Of a stretch of 64,000 nt of DNA, positions 33,256 to 42,068 are shown in pieces. Numbering within the stretch: position 1 is the stretch's first letter; the number at the start of each line of letters is the position of its first letter. A program made the position numbers and the translations under genes. The stretch spans positions 166,413-230,412 of the forward strand of contig NZ_JALMDK010000017.1 in the NCBI RefSeq assembly GCF_023094165.1, given 5' to 3'. The notes below the pieces were generated by a model. That model saw nothing but the letters and a program-made list of their open reading frames with translations. It did no database searches and was not told the origin of the DNA. This DNA is from Crossiella sp. S99.2 (lineage in GTDB: Bacteria > Actinomycetota > Actinomycetes > Mycobacteriales > Pseudonocardiaceae).

Positions 33256-34083
33256 ATGTCGCTGGCAGAAACCTGGAAGATGCTTTCCGCGGACAGCGGG
33301 CCGGAGCTGGTGCTGGCCCTGGACTTCGACGTCACCGGACGGCCGCAGGCCGGTTTTGGTGAACTCACCGCGAAACTGCGGATCGAGCACTCGGTGTGGT
33401 TGTCCCTGCCGCCGGACGCGAACACCGGAAAAGACCTGGACGAGACCGCCTATCTGGACCGGTGGCTGGCCGCGCCGCGTTCCTCGGGCAAGCCGGTGCG
33501 CGCGGTGCTCGGTTACTGCGTGGGCGCGGTGTACGCGGCCGCGATCGCCGAACGGGTGGCGCAGTGGCAGCGCACCCCGCCGCTGCTGGTGCTGCTCGAC
33601 CCCGAGCCCGCGGTGGGTTTCACGCTGTACTCCCAGTTCCGCAACGTGCTCTCGTTGCTGACCGCGCTGGTGCCGCCGGAGCAGATGGACGCGGTGCAGG
33701 AGGCCGGGCGGCGGGCCTATGAGGCCACCGATGATATGGACACCCTGGCCAAAACGCTGATCACGATCTTCGAGGACCTCAGCGGCGAGGCACTGGCCCG
33801 CGCCGGACTGGACGAGATCAGCCGCCGGGAGCTGACCGGCACCTTCTTCGCCTTCATGACCTACCTGAGAACGGCCGCGCGGTTCGACCCGTTCCCGGGC
33901 TGGCGTTCGGCCACCGCGCTGAGTTCATCGAGCCCGGCCAGCGGGCTCAACGCGGTCCGCTCTTACCGCAACGGCGCGGCAGATCCGTTGGTGGCGAAGG
34001 AGATCCCGTTCGCGGCCGACCACATCGGACTGTTGCGCGCGGCCGAGGTGGCCGCGACTGTCACTGACCTGCTCAACGCCTAG
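33256..34083 (+). CDS. Dieckmann cyclase-like alpha/beta hydrolase (tetramic acid formation)
   Basis: A 275-residue alpha/beta-hydrolase-like protein whose nucleophile elbow is GYCVG (Cys88) instead of Ser. Candidate triad partners are Asp115 (LVLLDPEP) and His256 (ADHIGLL). This Cys-Asp-His spacing matches what I recall for the Dieckmann cyclases of tetramate pathways (TrdC, SlgL, NcmC). Those cyclases release an NRPS-bound beta-ketoacyl-aminoacyl thioester by forming the ring. It lies 16 bases before an NRPS with a C-A-PCP layout, the same gene pairing as in tirandamycin and nocamycin clusters. It was not called a type II thioesterase because the Ser is absent. Confidence 0.75.
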   Translation: MSLAETWKMLSADSGPELVLALDFDVTGRPQAGFGELTAKLRIEHSVWLSLPPDANTGKDLDETAYLDRWLAAPRSSGKPVRAVLGYCVGAVYAAAIAERVAQWQRTPPLLVLLDPEPAVGFTLYSQFRNVLSLLTALVPPEQMDAVQEAGRRAYEATDDMDTLAKTLITIFEDLSGEALARAGLDEISRRELTGTFFAFMTYLRTAARFDPFPGWRSATALSSSSPASGLNAVRSYRNGAADPLVAKEIPFAADHIGLLRAAEVAATVTDLLNA

Positions 34084-34099
34084 CCGGGAGAAGGCCCAG

Positions 34100-37000
34100 A
34101 TGCGACCAGCAGAGACCGCTAGCGGAACCGCGCCCGGCCCGGCGCCCGCCACCCGCAAGGAAGAAGCGCTATGGCTGCTGGAGAACATGGTGCCGGGCAG
34201 CGCGATCAACAACCTGTCCTTCGCCTTCCGCGCCGCGGGCCGGCTGGATCCGGTGTTGCTGCGGGCGGCGCTGGCCCAGGTGGTGCACCGGTTCGAGGTG
34301 CTGCGCACCGTCTTCCACGCGGCCGGGGCCAGCCTGGCCAAGCAGGTCCTGGACCGGGTGGACATCAAGATCGAGCACCTGGACCCGGCCGGGCGCGACC
34401 CGGACGAGGTGCTCACCGCCTTCCTGGCCCGCCCGTTCACCCTGGACGGCCGCCCGTTGCTGCGCGCGGCCCGGCTGCGCGGCGCGGACGGCGCGGACCG
34501 GTTCTGCCTGGTGCTGCACCATCTCCTCTTCGACTCGCTGTCCACCCCGGTCCTGCGCGCGGAGTTCGCCGCGGCCTACACCGCGCTGGCCAACGGCGAA
34601 CAGCCCACTGCCGGAGAACCGGTGCGGGCACTGGTGGAACCGCCGCCGAGCGCGGACAGCCTGGCCTTCTGGCGGGAGCGGCTGGACCAGTTCGATCCCG
34701 GCACCCTGGAGCTGGCCATCGGCAGCCAGGGCGTGCCGGATCCGGTGCTGCGCGGCACCCAGGTCACCCACGAGCTGTCGCCGCGGGCTCGCTCGGCAGT
34801 GCAAGCGCTGCAACGGGAACTGCGCGCGCCCGAGGCGGTGGTGCTGCTCGCCGGGTACTACCTGCTGCTGGCCCAGCACGGCGCCGGTCCGGACCTGACC
34901 GTCGGTTTCCCGGTCAACACCCGCGGTCCCGAGCACAGCGACGCGATCGGCTTCCACGTCAACGTGATCCCGCTGCGGGTGCGGGTGCCGGCGGGCCAGA
35001 GTTTCCGGGAGTTCACCCGCGCGGTCCGCACCGTCTTCTTCGACGGCCTGACCCACGCCGACGTGCCGGTGGAGCACCTGTCCGGCTTCCTGCCCCGCCG
35101 GAGCGCTTCCTGGCGGGAGGCGCTGTTCAAGCACGTGCTGAACTACGTCGCCGCCAACGAACGCGCCCCGTTCGACCTCGCGGGCGCACCCGCCGAGCCG
35201 CTGCTGCTGGAGAACGGTTCGAGCCGGTTCGACCTGGAGTTCTTCGTGCTCTCCACCGCCGAACACCTGCGGGTGCGGGCCGCGTACTGCGTGGAGTTCT
35301 ACGACCGCACGGAGGTCGAGGCGCTGCTGCACCGGTTCGAGGAGCTGCTGATCCGGCTCGCCGACGACGTGGACCGGGTGCTCGGCGAGGTGGAAGTCTG
35401 CTCGGCCGCCGACCGGTCGGTCATCGACGCGGCCAACGACACGGTGGTTCCAGTGCACCCGGCCGACGTGCTGACCGGGGTGCGGCACCAGGTGGCAACG
35501 CGGCCGGAGTCGATCGCGATCGAACACGAGGATCGGCAGGTCAGCTACCGCGAACTATGGGACACCGCGGCCGCCGTGGCGGCGCAGCTGCGGGCGGCGG
35601 GCATCAGCGCCGGCGAGGTGGTCGCGGTGGCGGCCCCGCGTTCGCCCGAACTGGCCGCGGCCGTGCTGGGAATCTGGCTCGCGGGCGCCGCCTACCTGCC
35701 GGTGGACCCCGAGCATCCGGCCGAGCGAATCACCTACCAGCTCACGGATTCCGGCGCCAGGGCCGTGCTCACCACCGACCCTGGACTGCTGCCCACGACC
35801 GGCCCGATCCCGGTGCTCACTATCGCCACGGCGCCCATTCAGTCCACTGTGGACATTCCAGCGCTGTCGGCCGATTCCGCCGCGATGATCATCTACACCT
35901 CCGGCTCGACCGGCCTGCCCAAGGGCACCTGGATCTCGCACGGCAACCTGGCCAACGTCATGTTCCACTTCGGACAGACGCTGCGAGTGTCCGAAGAGGA
36001 CGGATTCCTGTGGCTCACCACGTTCTCCTTCGACATCTCCGAACTGGAGTTGTTCCTGCCATTGCTGGCGGGCGGCCGGGTGGTGGTGGCCCCGGATGAG
36101 GCGCGCACCGACGGCAAGGCGTTGCGGCGGGTGCTGGAAAACCACCCGGTGCACCTGGTGCAAGCCACACCGACAACCTGGCGCCTAGTCCTGGAAGACG
36201 CCGCCCCGGCACTCGCGGGCTGCCGACTCTCCTCCGGCGGCGAGCCACTCACCGAGGACCTCGCCCGCAGGCTCAGCGCGGTCGCACCGGAGGTGTGGAA
36301 CTTCTACGGGCCAACGGAAACCACCATCTGGTCCACCACCGACCGGCTCACCGGCGGACCGGTGGGCATCGGCGGACCGATCGCCAACACCCAGGTCTTC
36401 GTCTGCTCCCCCACCGGCGCCGAACTCCCGATCGGCGTGCGCGGCGAACTGTGCATCGCCGGGGCCGGAGTGGCCCTGGGCTACCACAACCGGCCGGAGC
36501 TGACCGCGGAACGGTTCCCGTGGCATCCGAGGTACGGCCGCTACTACCGGACCGGCGACCTGGCCCGCTGGCGCCCGGACGGGACCATCGAGTTGTTCGG
36601 CCGCAACGATCGCCAGGTCAAGTTGCGCGGCAACCGGATCGAGCTGCCCGAGGTCGAGGCCGTGCTGCGCGAGCACCCGCGAGTGCGGGCCGCGGCCGCG
36701 GTGATCGTCCCGGACGAGACCAGTGGCGGCCTGCTCGTCGCCTGCGTCGAGGGCGCCGAGGAACCCACGCTGGCCGCCCAGCTGTGGGGCTACGCCGCCG
36801 AGCGGCTCCCGGTCGCGGCCACCCCCAACGACTTCGTCTTCCTCGACTCCTTCCCCGAGACCGGCAACAACAAGGTGGACTATCCGGCGCTGACCCAGCT
36901 GGCCACCGAGCACCGGCGCAACCGGGCACCCGCACCAGCGTCCAGTGCGCCGGGTGACGGTCTGGTCGGCGCCCTGGTCGCGCTGTGGCGGGAGTTGCTG

Positions 37001-37201
37001 GAACGGTCCGATGTGGACGCCGAGGCCAACTTCTTCGCCCACGGCGGCCATTCCGTGCTGGCCGCGCGGATCGTGCAGCGGCTGGCCGAGTCCACCGGTG
37101 TGCGGATCAAGTTGTCCGGCGTGTTCGAGCACCCCACCCCACAGCTGCTCGCGCGGCACCTCGCCGCGGCAGGCGTCGCCCCACAGCCCCAGGAGGCATG
37201 A
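34100..37201 (+). CDS. Nonribosomal peptide synthetase, C-A-PCP, predicted glycine-type
   Basis: A 1033-residue single-module NRPS. The condensation domain (residues about 20-440) has HHLLFDS at 140-146, the usual HHxxxDG with a final Ser. The adenylation domain (about 465-930) shows IIYTSGSTGLPKG, NFYGPTETTIW, YYRTGDLARWRPDG and Lys925 in NNKVDYP. The carrier domain has the phosphopantetheine Ser985 in GGHS. My manual ten-residue code is D-I-L-A-S-G-F-I-W-K, closest to glycine (DILQLGLIWK, 7 of 10). There is no thioesterase, so release must come from the adjacent Dieckmann-cyclase-like enzyme. It would join the polyketide acyl group to the amino acid. Good ribosome binding site before ATG 34100. 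Confidence 0.88.
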   Translation: MRPAETASGTAPGPAPATRKEEALWLLENMVPGSAINNLSFAFRAAGRLDPVLLRAALAQVVHRFEVLRTVFHAAGASLAKQVLDRVDIKIEHLDPAGRDPDEVLTAFLARPFTLDGRPLLRAARLRGADGADRFCLVLHHLLFDSLSTPVLRAEFAAAYTALANGEQPTAGEPVRALVEPPPSADSLAFWRERLDQFDPGTLELAIGSQGVPDPVLRGTQVTHELSPRARSAVQALQRELRAPEAVVLLAGYYLLLAQHGAGPDLTVGFPVNTRGPEHSDAIGFHVNVIPLRVRVPAGQSFREFTRAVRTVFFDGLTHADVPVEHLSGFLPRRSASWREALFKHVLNYVAANERAPFDLAGAPAEPLLLENGSSRFDLEFFVLSTAEHLRVRAAYCVEFYDRTEVEALLHRFEELLIRLADDVDRVLGEVEVCSAADRSVIDAANDTVVPVHPADVLTGVRHQVATRPESIAIEHEDRQVSYRELWDTAAAVAAQLRAAGISAGEVVAVAAPRSPELAAAVLGIWLAGAAYLPVDPEHPAERITYQLTDSGARAVLTTDPGLLPTTGPIPVLTIATAPIQSTVDIPALSADSAAMIIYTSGSTGLPKGTWISHGNLANVMFHFGQTLRVSEEDGFLWLTTFSFDISELELFLPLLAGGRVVVAPDEARTDGKALRRVLENHPVHLVQATPTTWRLVLEDAAPALAGCRLSSGGEPLTEDLARRLSAVAPEVWNFYGPTETTIWSTTDRLTGGPVGIGGPIANTQVFVCSPTGAELPIGVRGELCIAGAGVALGYHNRPELTAERFPWHPRYGRYYRTGDLARWRPDGTIELFGRNDRQVKLRGNRIELPEVEAVLREHPRVRAAAAVIVPDETSGGLLVACVEGAEEPTLAAQLWGYAAERLPVAATPNDFVFLDSFPETGNNKVDYPALTQLATEHRRNRAPAPASSAPGDGLVGALVALWRELLERSDVDAEANFFAHGGHSVLAARIVQRLAESTGVRIKLSGVFEHPTPQLLARHLAAAGVAPQPQEA

Positions 37202-37202
37202 G

Positions 37203-38351
37203 TTGATCAACGTGTTCCGGCCCAGTCTGGGCGCCGAGGAACTGGCGGCCGTCAGCGAGGTCTTCGCGAGCAACTGGCTCGGCTACGGCGCGCGGGCCAA
37301 GGCGTTCGAGGCGGAGTTCGCCGCCCACCTGGACGTGCCGGCCCCCAACGTGCTGTTCATCAACTCCTGCACCGCCGGGCTGTTCCTGGCCGCGCGGATG
37401 CTGGACCTCGGCCCCCAGGACGACGTGGTGCTGCCCTCGGTCAGCTTCGTCGCCGCCGCCAACGCCATCGCCGCCACCGGCGCCCGGCCGGTGTTCTGCG
37501 ATGTCGACCCGCGCACCCTCAATCCGTCCATTGAGGACATCGAACGGGCGGTCACGCCGCGGACGAAAGCGGTGCTGGTGCTGCACTACGGCGGCTACCC
37601 TGGCAACATCGCGAGCATCGCGGCGTTCTGCCGCAACCGCGGCCTGCGGCTGATCGAGGACGCGGCCTGCGCGGTGGACTCCCGGGTGGACGGCAAGGCG
37701 TGCGGGAGCTTCGGCGATATCGCGATGTGGAGCTTCGACGCGATGAAGATCCTGGTCACCGGCGATGGCGGCATGCTCTACACCCGCGACGACGAACTGG
37801 CCGCCAAAGCCCGCGGACTGGCCTACCACGGCCTGGCCCAGTCCAGTGGCTTTGTTGCGGCCAAGGTCTCGCACCGCTGGTGGGAACTGGACGTGCGCGA
37901 CTTCGGCGGCCGGATGATCGGCAACGACCTGACCGCGGCCATCGGCAGCGTGCAGCTGCGCAACCTGCCGCAGGCCATCGGCAGGCGCCGGGAGATCGTC
38001 GAGCAGTACGACCAGTTGCTGGCCGGGGTGCCGGGGGTCGTGCTGCCGCCGCCGCTGCCCGAGGGGCACAGCTCCTCCTACTACTTCTACTGGGTGCAGC
38101 TGGATCCACGGATCCGCGATGTGGTGGCCGCCGGGCTGCTCGAACGTGGGATCTACACCACGTTCCGCTATCCGCCACTGCACAAGGTGCCCGCGTACCA
38201 GGCCGATGTCACGCCACTGCCGGCCACCGAGGCGGCAGCCGACGCCACGTTGCTGCTGCCGCTGCACCACGGCCTGGCCGACGCGGAGGTCAAGACCGTG
38301 GCCGCCGAACTGACCGAACTGGTAACGCAGCACCGGGTGGAGGGGCGATGA
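37203..38351 (+). CDS. DegT/DnrJ-family sugar aminotransferase (C-4 type)
   Basis: A 382-residue PLP enzyme of the sugar aminotransferase family. The PLP Lys is K182 in SFDAMKILVTGDGG. INSCTAGLFLAARML and the cofactor Asp in IEDAACAVDS are also typical. The pattern resembles the dTDP-4-keto-2,3,6-trideoxyhexose 4-aminotransferase of forosamine synthesis (SpnR type). This fits its place beside a C-3 dehydrase, a 2,3-dehydratase and a 3-ketoreductase. TTG 37203 is preceded by AGGAGG, and its stop overlaps the next ATG (ATGA). A 3-aminotransferase cannot be fully excluded. Confidence 0.85.
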   Translation: MINVFRPSLGAEELAAVSEVFASNWLGYGARAKAFEAEFAAHLDVPAPNVLFINSCTAGLFLAARMLDLGPQDDVVLPSVSFVAAANAIAATGARPVFCDVDPRTLNPSIEDIERAVTPRTKAVLVLHYGGYPGNIASIAAFCRNRGLRLIEDAACAVDSRVDGKACGSFGDIAMWSFDAMKILVTGDGGMLYTRDDELAAKARGLAYHGLAQSSGFVAAKVSHRWWELDVRDFGGRMIGNDLTAAIGSVQLRNLPQAIGRRREIVEQYDQLLAGVPGVVLPPPLPEGHSSSYYFYWVQLDPRIRDVVAAGLLERGIYTTFRYPPLHKVPAYQADVTPLPATEAAADATLLLPLHHGLADAEVKTVAAELTELVTQHRVEGR

Positions 38352-39676
38352 ACCGGAGTGACGACGTGAGCGAGAGCAAGGCCCTTGTCCTGGACCTGGC
38401 CCGCAAATACCACCAGGAAAGCCAGAGCGGCAGGCAGTTCGTGCCGGGTGTCACCGAGATCTGGCCTTCTGGGGCGACCCTGGACGAGGAGGACCGGGCG
38501 GCGCTGGTGGAGGCCGCCCTGGACATGCGGATCGCCGCGGGCCGGAGTTCGCGGATGTTCGAGTCCGCGTTCGCCCGCCGGATGGGCAGACGCAAGGCGC
38601 ACCTGACCAATTCCGGCTCCTCGGCGAACCTGCTCGCGCTGACCGCGCTGACCTCGCCGCAGCTGGAGGACCGGCGGTTGCGGCCGGGCGATGAGGTGAT
38701 CACGGTCGCGGCCGGGTTCCCGACCACGGTCAACCCGATCCTGCAGAACGGCCTGATCCCGGTCTTCCTCGACATCGAACTGAAGACCTACAACACCACC
38801 GCCGAGCGGGTGGCGCGGGCGATCGGGCCGCGCACCAGGGCCATCATGATCGCGCACGCCCTCGGAAACCCTTATGAGGCAGCAGAACTGGCCGAGCTGG
38901 CCGAACAGCACGACCTGATCCTGGTGGAGGACAACTGCGACGCGGTGGGCTCGACCTACCGCGGCCAGCTGACCGGGACCTTCGGCGAGCTGGCCACGGT
39001 CAGCTTCTACCCCGCGCACCACCTGACCATGGGCGAGGGCGGCTGCGTGCTGACCTCGAACCTGGCGCTGGCCCGGATCGTGGAGTCGTTACGGGACTGG
39101 GGCCGGGACTGCTGGTGCGAACCGGGTGAGAGCAACACCTGCCTCAAACGCTTCTCCTACCAGATGGGCACGCTGCCCGCAGGCTACGACCACAAGTACA
39201 TCTTCTCCCACATCGGCTACAACCTGAAGTCCACCGACCTGCAGGCCGCCCTCGGCCTGACTCAACTGTCCAAATTGGACTACTTCGGCGCGGTGCGGCG
39301 GTCGAACTGGCGCAGGCTGCGCGAGGGCCTGGACGGAGTGCCGTGGCTGATCCTGCCCGAAGCCACCCCGGACAGTGATCCGAGCTGGTTCGGATTCATC
39401 ATCACCGTCGATCCGGAGGCGCCGTTCAAGCGGGCCGAGCTGGTCGACTTCCTGGAAACCCGCAAGATCGGCACCCGCAGGCTCTTCGGCGGCAACCTGA
39501 CCCGCCAGCCCGCCTACGTCGAGGCGCCGCACCGGGTGGCGGAGGAGCTGACCAACAGCGACATCGTCACCGAACACACCTTCTGGGTCGGCGTCTACCC
39601 CTCGCTCACCGAGGAGATGCTCGACTACGTGCTCGACTCGATCAAGGAATTCGTGCAGGCGCGCAGCAGGCGCTGA
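38348..39676 (+). CDS. dTDP-4-keto-6-deoxyhexose 3-dehydrase (E1-type, PMP and [2Fe-2S])
   Basis: A 442-residue member of the ColD/E1/SpnQ group of aminotransferase-fold dehydrases that remove the C-3 hydroxyl of keto-deoxysugars. The PLP Lys is replaced by His224 (FYPAHHLTMGEGG). Cys197, Cys255, Cys257 and Cys265 follow the exact C-x57-C-x1-C-x7-C pattern of the E1 [2Fe-2S] cluster. Both features separate it from a simple aminotransferase. It uses pyridoxamine phosphate and one-electron donors. No dedicated E3 reductase is present, so a cellular ferredoxin or flavodoxin system is likely, as for SpnQ. A TTA codon (39089-39091) suggests bldA control. Confidence 0.93.
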   Translation: MNRSDDVSESKALVLDLARKYHQESQSGRQFVPGVTEIWPSGATLDEEDRAALVEAALDMRIAAGRSSRMFESAFARRMGRRKAHLTNSGSSANLLALTALTSPQLEDRRLRPGDEVITVAAGFPTTVNPILQNGLIPVFLDIELKTYNTTAERVARAIGPRTRAIMIAHALGNPYEAAELAELAEQHDLILVEDNCDAVGSTYRGQLTGTFGELATVSFYPAHHLTMGEGGCVLTSNLALARIVESLRDWGRDCWCEPGESNTCLKRFSYQMGTLPAGYDHKYIFSHIGYNLKSTDLQAALGLTQLSKLDYFGAVRRSNWRRLREGLDGVPWLILPEATPDSDPSWFGFIITVDPEAPFKRAELVDFLETRKIGTRRLFGGNLTRQPAYVEAPHRVAEELTNSDIVTEHTFWVGVYPSLTEEMLDYVLDSIKEFVQARSRR

Positions 39677-39708
39677 GCCGGCGACCGCCCCAGCCAAGGA
39701 GCTGTGTC

Positions 39709-41115
39709 ATGGTATCCAACCTCGCCGACAGCGCGGCCGCCTCCTCTCGGCTCCAGCCGAGAGAGGACGCCGCGCTGGTCAGCAGGCTCACTCTCTCGGC
39801 CAAGGCCCTGGAGGGCCGGTTCGGCGGCGTCGAGGACTTCCACAAGTGGTGGGCCGAACGCGTGTCCTCCCAACGGCACCGGGTCGAGCACATCCCGTTC
39901 TCCGCCATGGACAAATGGTCCTTCGACGCCACCACCGGCAACCTCCAGCACGACAGCGGGCGGTTCTTCACCGTCGAAGGGCTGCGGGCCAGCGTGGACG
40001 ACGGCGCGCAGGTCGAGTGGTACCAGCCGATCATCAACCAGCCCGAGGTCGGCATCCTGGGCATCCTGGTCAAGGAGTTCGACGGCGTCCTGCACTTCCT
40101 GATGCAGGCCAAGATGGAGCCCGGCAACCCCAACCTGGTGCAGCTCTCGCCGACCGTGCAGGCCACCCGCAGCAACTACATGAAGGTGCACCAGGGTTCG
40201 CCGGTGCGCTACCTGGAGCATTTCAGCACCACCCGCAACGGCAGTGTGGTCGCCGATGTGCTGCAGTCCGAACACGGTTCCTGGTTCTACCGCAAGTGCA
40301 ACCGCAACATGATCGTCGAAGCCTTCGACGAGGTGCCGGTGCACGAGGACTTCCGCTGGCTGACCCTGGGTCAGATCGGCGAGCTCCTGCTGGAGGACAA
40401 CCTGGTGAACATGGACTCGCGCACCGTGCTGGCCTGTGTGCCCAGCCAGAGCGAGGAAACCGGCGCGATGGGGTCCGATGTGGACCTGCTGTCCTGGATC
40501 ACCGCCGAACGAGCGCGCAACCAGGTGCACGCGCAGCTGATGCCGCTGGGTTCGTTGCCCGGCTGGGTGCACCGGCCGTACTCGATCGACCACGAGAAGG
40601 GTCAGTACTTCAGCGTGGTGGCCGTGTCGGTGCACGCCGACTCCCGCGAGGTCGCCTCCTGGACCCAGCCGCTGATCCAGCCGTGCGGGCGCGGGGTGGC
40701 GGCCTTCCTGACCCGGCGGCTGGGCGGGGTGCCGCACGTGCTGACCCAGTCCCGGGTCGAGGGCGGTTTCCTGGACACCATGGAACTCGGCCCCACCGTC
40801 CAATGTGTACCGAGCAACTACCTGGACCTGCCTGAGCCCGCCCGGCCGCGGTACCTGGACCTGGTGCTCAACGCGGACCCGGCCCGGATCCGTTATGAGG
40901 CAGTGCATTCGGAGGAGGGCGGACGGTTCATCAACGCCGAGAGCCGTTACCTGGTGGTGGAAACCGACGACAGCCAGACCCCCCTGGACCCGCCGCCGGG
41001 CTTCCGCTGGGTCTCGCACGGCCAGCTCATCTCGCTGGTGCGGCACAGCCACTACGTCAACGTGCAGGCCCGCACCCTGCTGGCCTGTCTCAACGCCATG
41101 TGGGCGCAGGGGTGA
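39709..41115 (+). CDS. NDP-hexose 2,3-dehydratase
   Basis: A 468-residue protein of the NDP-hexose 2,3-dehydratase family (SpnO, TylX3, EvaA type), which starts C-2 deoxygenation of dTDP-4-keto-6-deoxyglucose. The family's internal duplication is clear. WYQPIINQPEVGILGILVKE is echoed by SWTQPLIQPCGRGVAAFLTR, and QLSPTVQATRSNY by ELGPTVQCVPSNY. AAGGAG precedes ATG 39709. Its stop overlaps the start of the 3-ketoreductase gene that should act on its unstable 3-keto product. Confidence 0.93.
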   Translation: MVSNLADSAAASSRLQPREDAALVSRLTLSAKALEGRFGGVEDFHKWWAERVSSQRHRVEHIPFSAMDKWSFDATTGNLQHDSGRFFTVEGLRASVDDGAQVEWYQPIINQPEVGILGILVKEFDGVLHFLMQAKMEPGNPNLVQLSPTVQATRSNYMKVHQGSPVRYLEHFSTTRNGSVVADVLQSEHGSWFYRKCNRNMIVEAFDEVPVHEDFRWLTLGQIGELLLEDNLVNMDSRTVLACVPSQSEETGAMGSDVDLLSWITAERARNQVHAQLMPLGSLPGWVHRPYSIDHEKGQYFSVVAVSVHADSREVASWTQPLIQPCGRGVAAFLTRRLGGVPHVLTQSRVEGGFLDTMELGPTVQCVPSNYLDLPEPARPRYLDLVLNADPARIRYEAVHSEEGGRFINAESRYLVVETDDSQTPLDPPPGFRWVSHGQLISLVRHSHYVNVQARTLLACLNAMWAQG

Positions 41116-42068
41116 TGGACCCGCTGCGGCTCGGTGTGCTCGGCTACGCGGGCATCGCCCGGCGCCGGGTGCTGCCCGCAGTCGGGCGGACGCCGGGGAT
41201 CAAGATCGCGGCGATCGCCAGTAGGGACAAGGATCGCGCGGCCGCCGCGACGGCGGTCTTCGGCGGTTGCCCGGTGCACGGCTACGAGGAGTTGCTGGCG
41301 CGGGCGGACGTGGACGCGGTGTACGTGCCGCTGCCCGCCGCGCTGCACGCGGAATGGGTGGCGGCGGCATTGCGGGCGGGCAAGCACGTGCTCGCGGAGA
41401 AGCCGCTGACCACCGACGCGGCCGGCACCGCGGAACTGCTCGCGCTGGCCGCCCGGTCCGGGCTGGTGCTGATGGAGAACATCATGTTCGTGCACCACGC
41501 CCAGCACGCCGAGGCCCTGGCCCTGCTGGCCGACGGCGCGATCGGCCAGGTGCAGGTCTTCCAGTCCTGCTTCGCCATCCCGCCGCTGCCGCCCGGCGAC
41601 ATCCGCTATCAGTCCGATTTGGACGGTGGCGCGCTCTGGGACGTGGGCGTCTACCCACTGCGGGCGGCCTCACTGTTCCTGGGCGGCTCGCTGGAGGTCA
41701 TCGGCGCCTTCCTCACCCCCGGCGCACGGGGTGTGGACGTGGCGGGCGCCGCGTTGCTGCGAGCCGCTGGCGGGGTCGCGGCGCACCTGACGTTCGGCTT
41801 CGAGCACGCCTACCGCTCGATGTATGAAGTGTGGGGCGATGAAGGGCGGCTGAGCGTGGAACACGCCTTCACCCCGCCCGCCGACCACCGGCCCACCCTG
41901 CACCTGCGGCGCGGCCCGGACGTCAAGGAGATCGTGCTCGAACCCGACGACCAGGTGGCCAACACGATCGCTGCCTTTGTCGCCGCGGTCCGGGCCGGCG
42001 TCTCCCCCGCAATGGAGTCCAGCCTGGAACTGGCCCGGTTGCTGGCCGAGGTCCGCTCACGGGCGTGA
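41115..42068 (+). CDS. Gfo/Idh/MocA oxidoreductase, NDP-hexose 3-ketoreductase
   Basis: A 317-residue NAD(P)-dependent enzyme. The Rossmann loop is LGVLGYAGIARR, near residues 6-17, and the family's catalytic Glu-Lys-Pro is in LAEKPLTTDAAG. Coupled to the 2,3-dehydratase by a TGATG overlap, it most probably reduces the 3-keto group of the 2-deoxy-3,4-diketo intermediate (SpnN/TylC1-type step). ATG 41115 was chosen for this overlap. Its last 12 bases overlap the convergent LAL gene. Confidence 0.88.
   Translation: MDPLRLGVLGYAGIARRRVLPAVGRTPGIKIAAIASRDKDRAAAATAVFGGCPVHGYEELLARADVDAVYVPLPAALHAEWVAAALRAGKHVLAEKPLTTDAAGTAELLALAARSGLVLMENIMFVHHAQHAEALALLADGAIGQVQVFQSCFAIPPLPPGDIRYQSDLDGGALWDVGVYPLRAASLFLGGSLEVIGAFLTPGARGVDVAGAALLRAAGGVAAHLTFGFEHAYRSMYEVWGDEGRLSVEHAFTPPADHRPTLHLRRGPDVKEIVLEPDDQVANTIAAFVAAVRAGVSPAMESSLELARLLAEVRSRA

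Noticed and set aside
33256..34083. Type II thioesterase editing enzyme
   Set aside because: The nucleophile is Cys in GYCVG rather than Ser in GHSxG, and the context fits a Dieckmann cyclase better.
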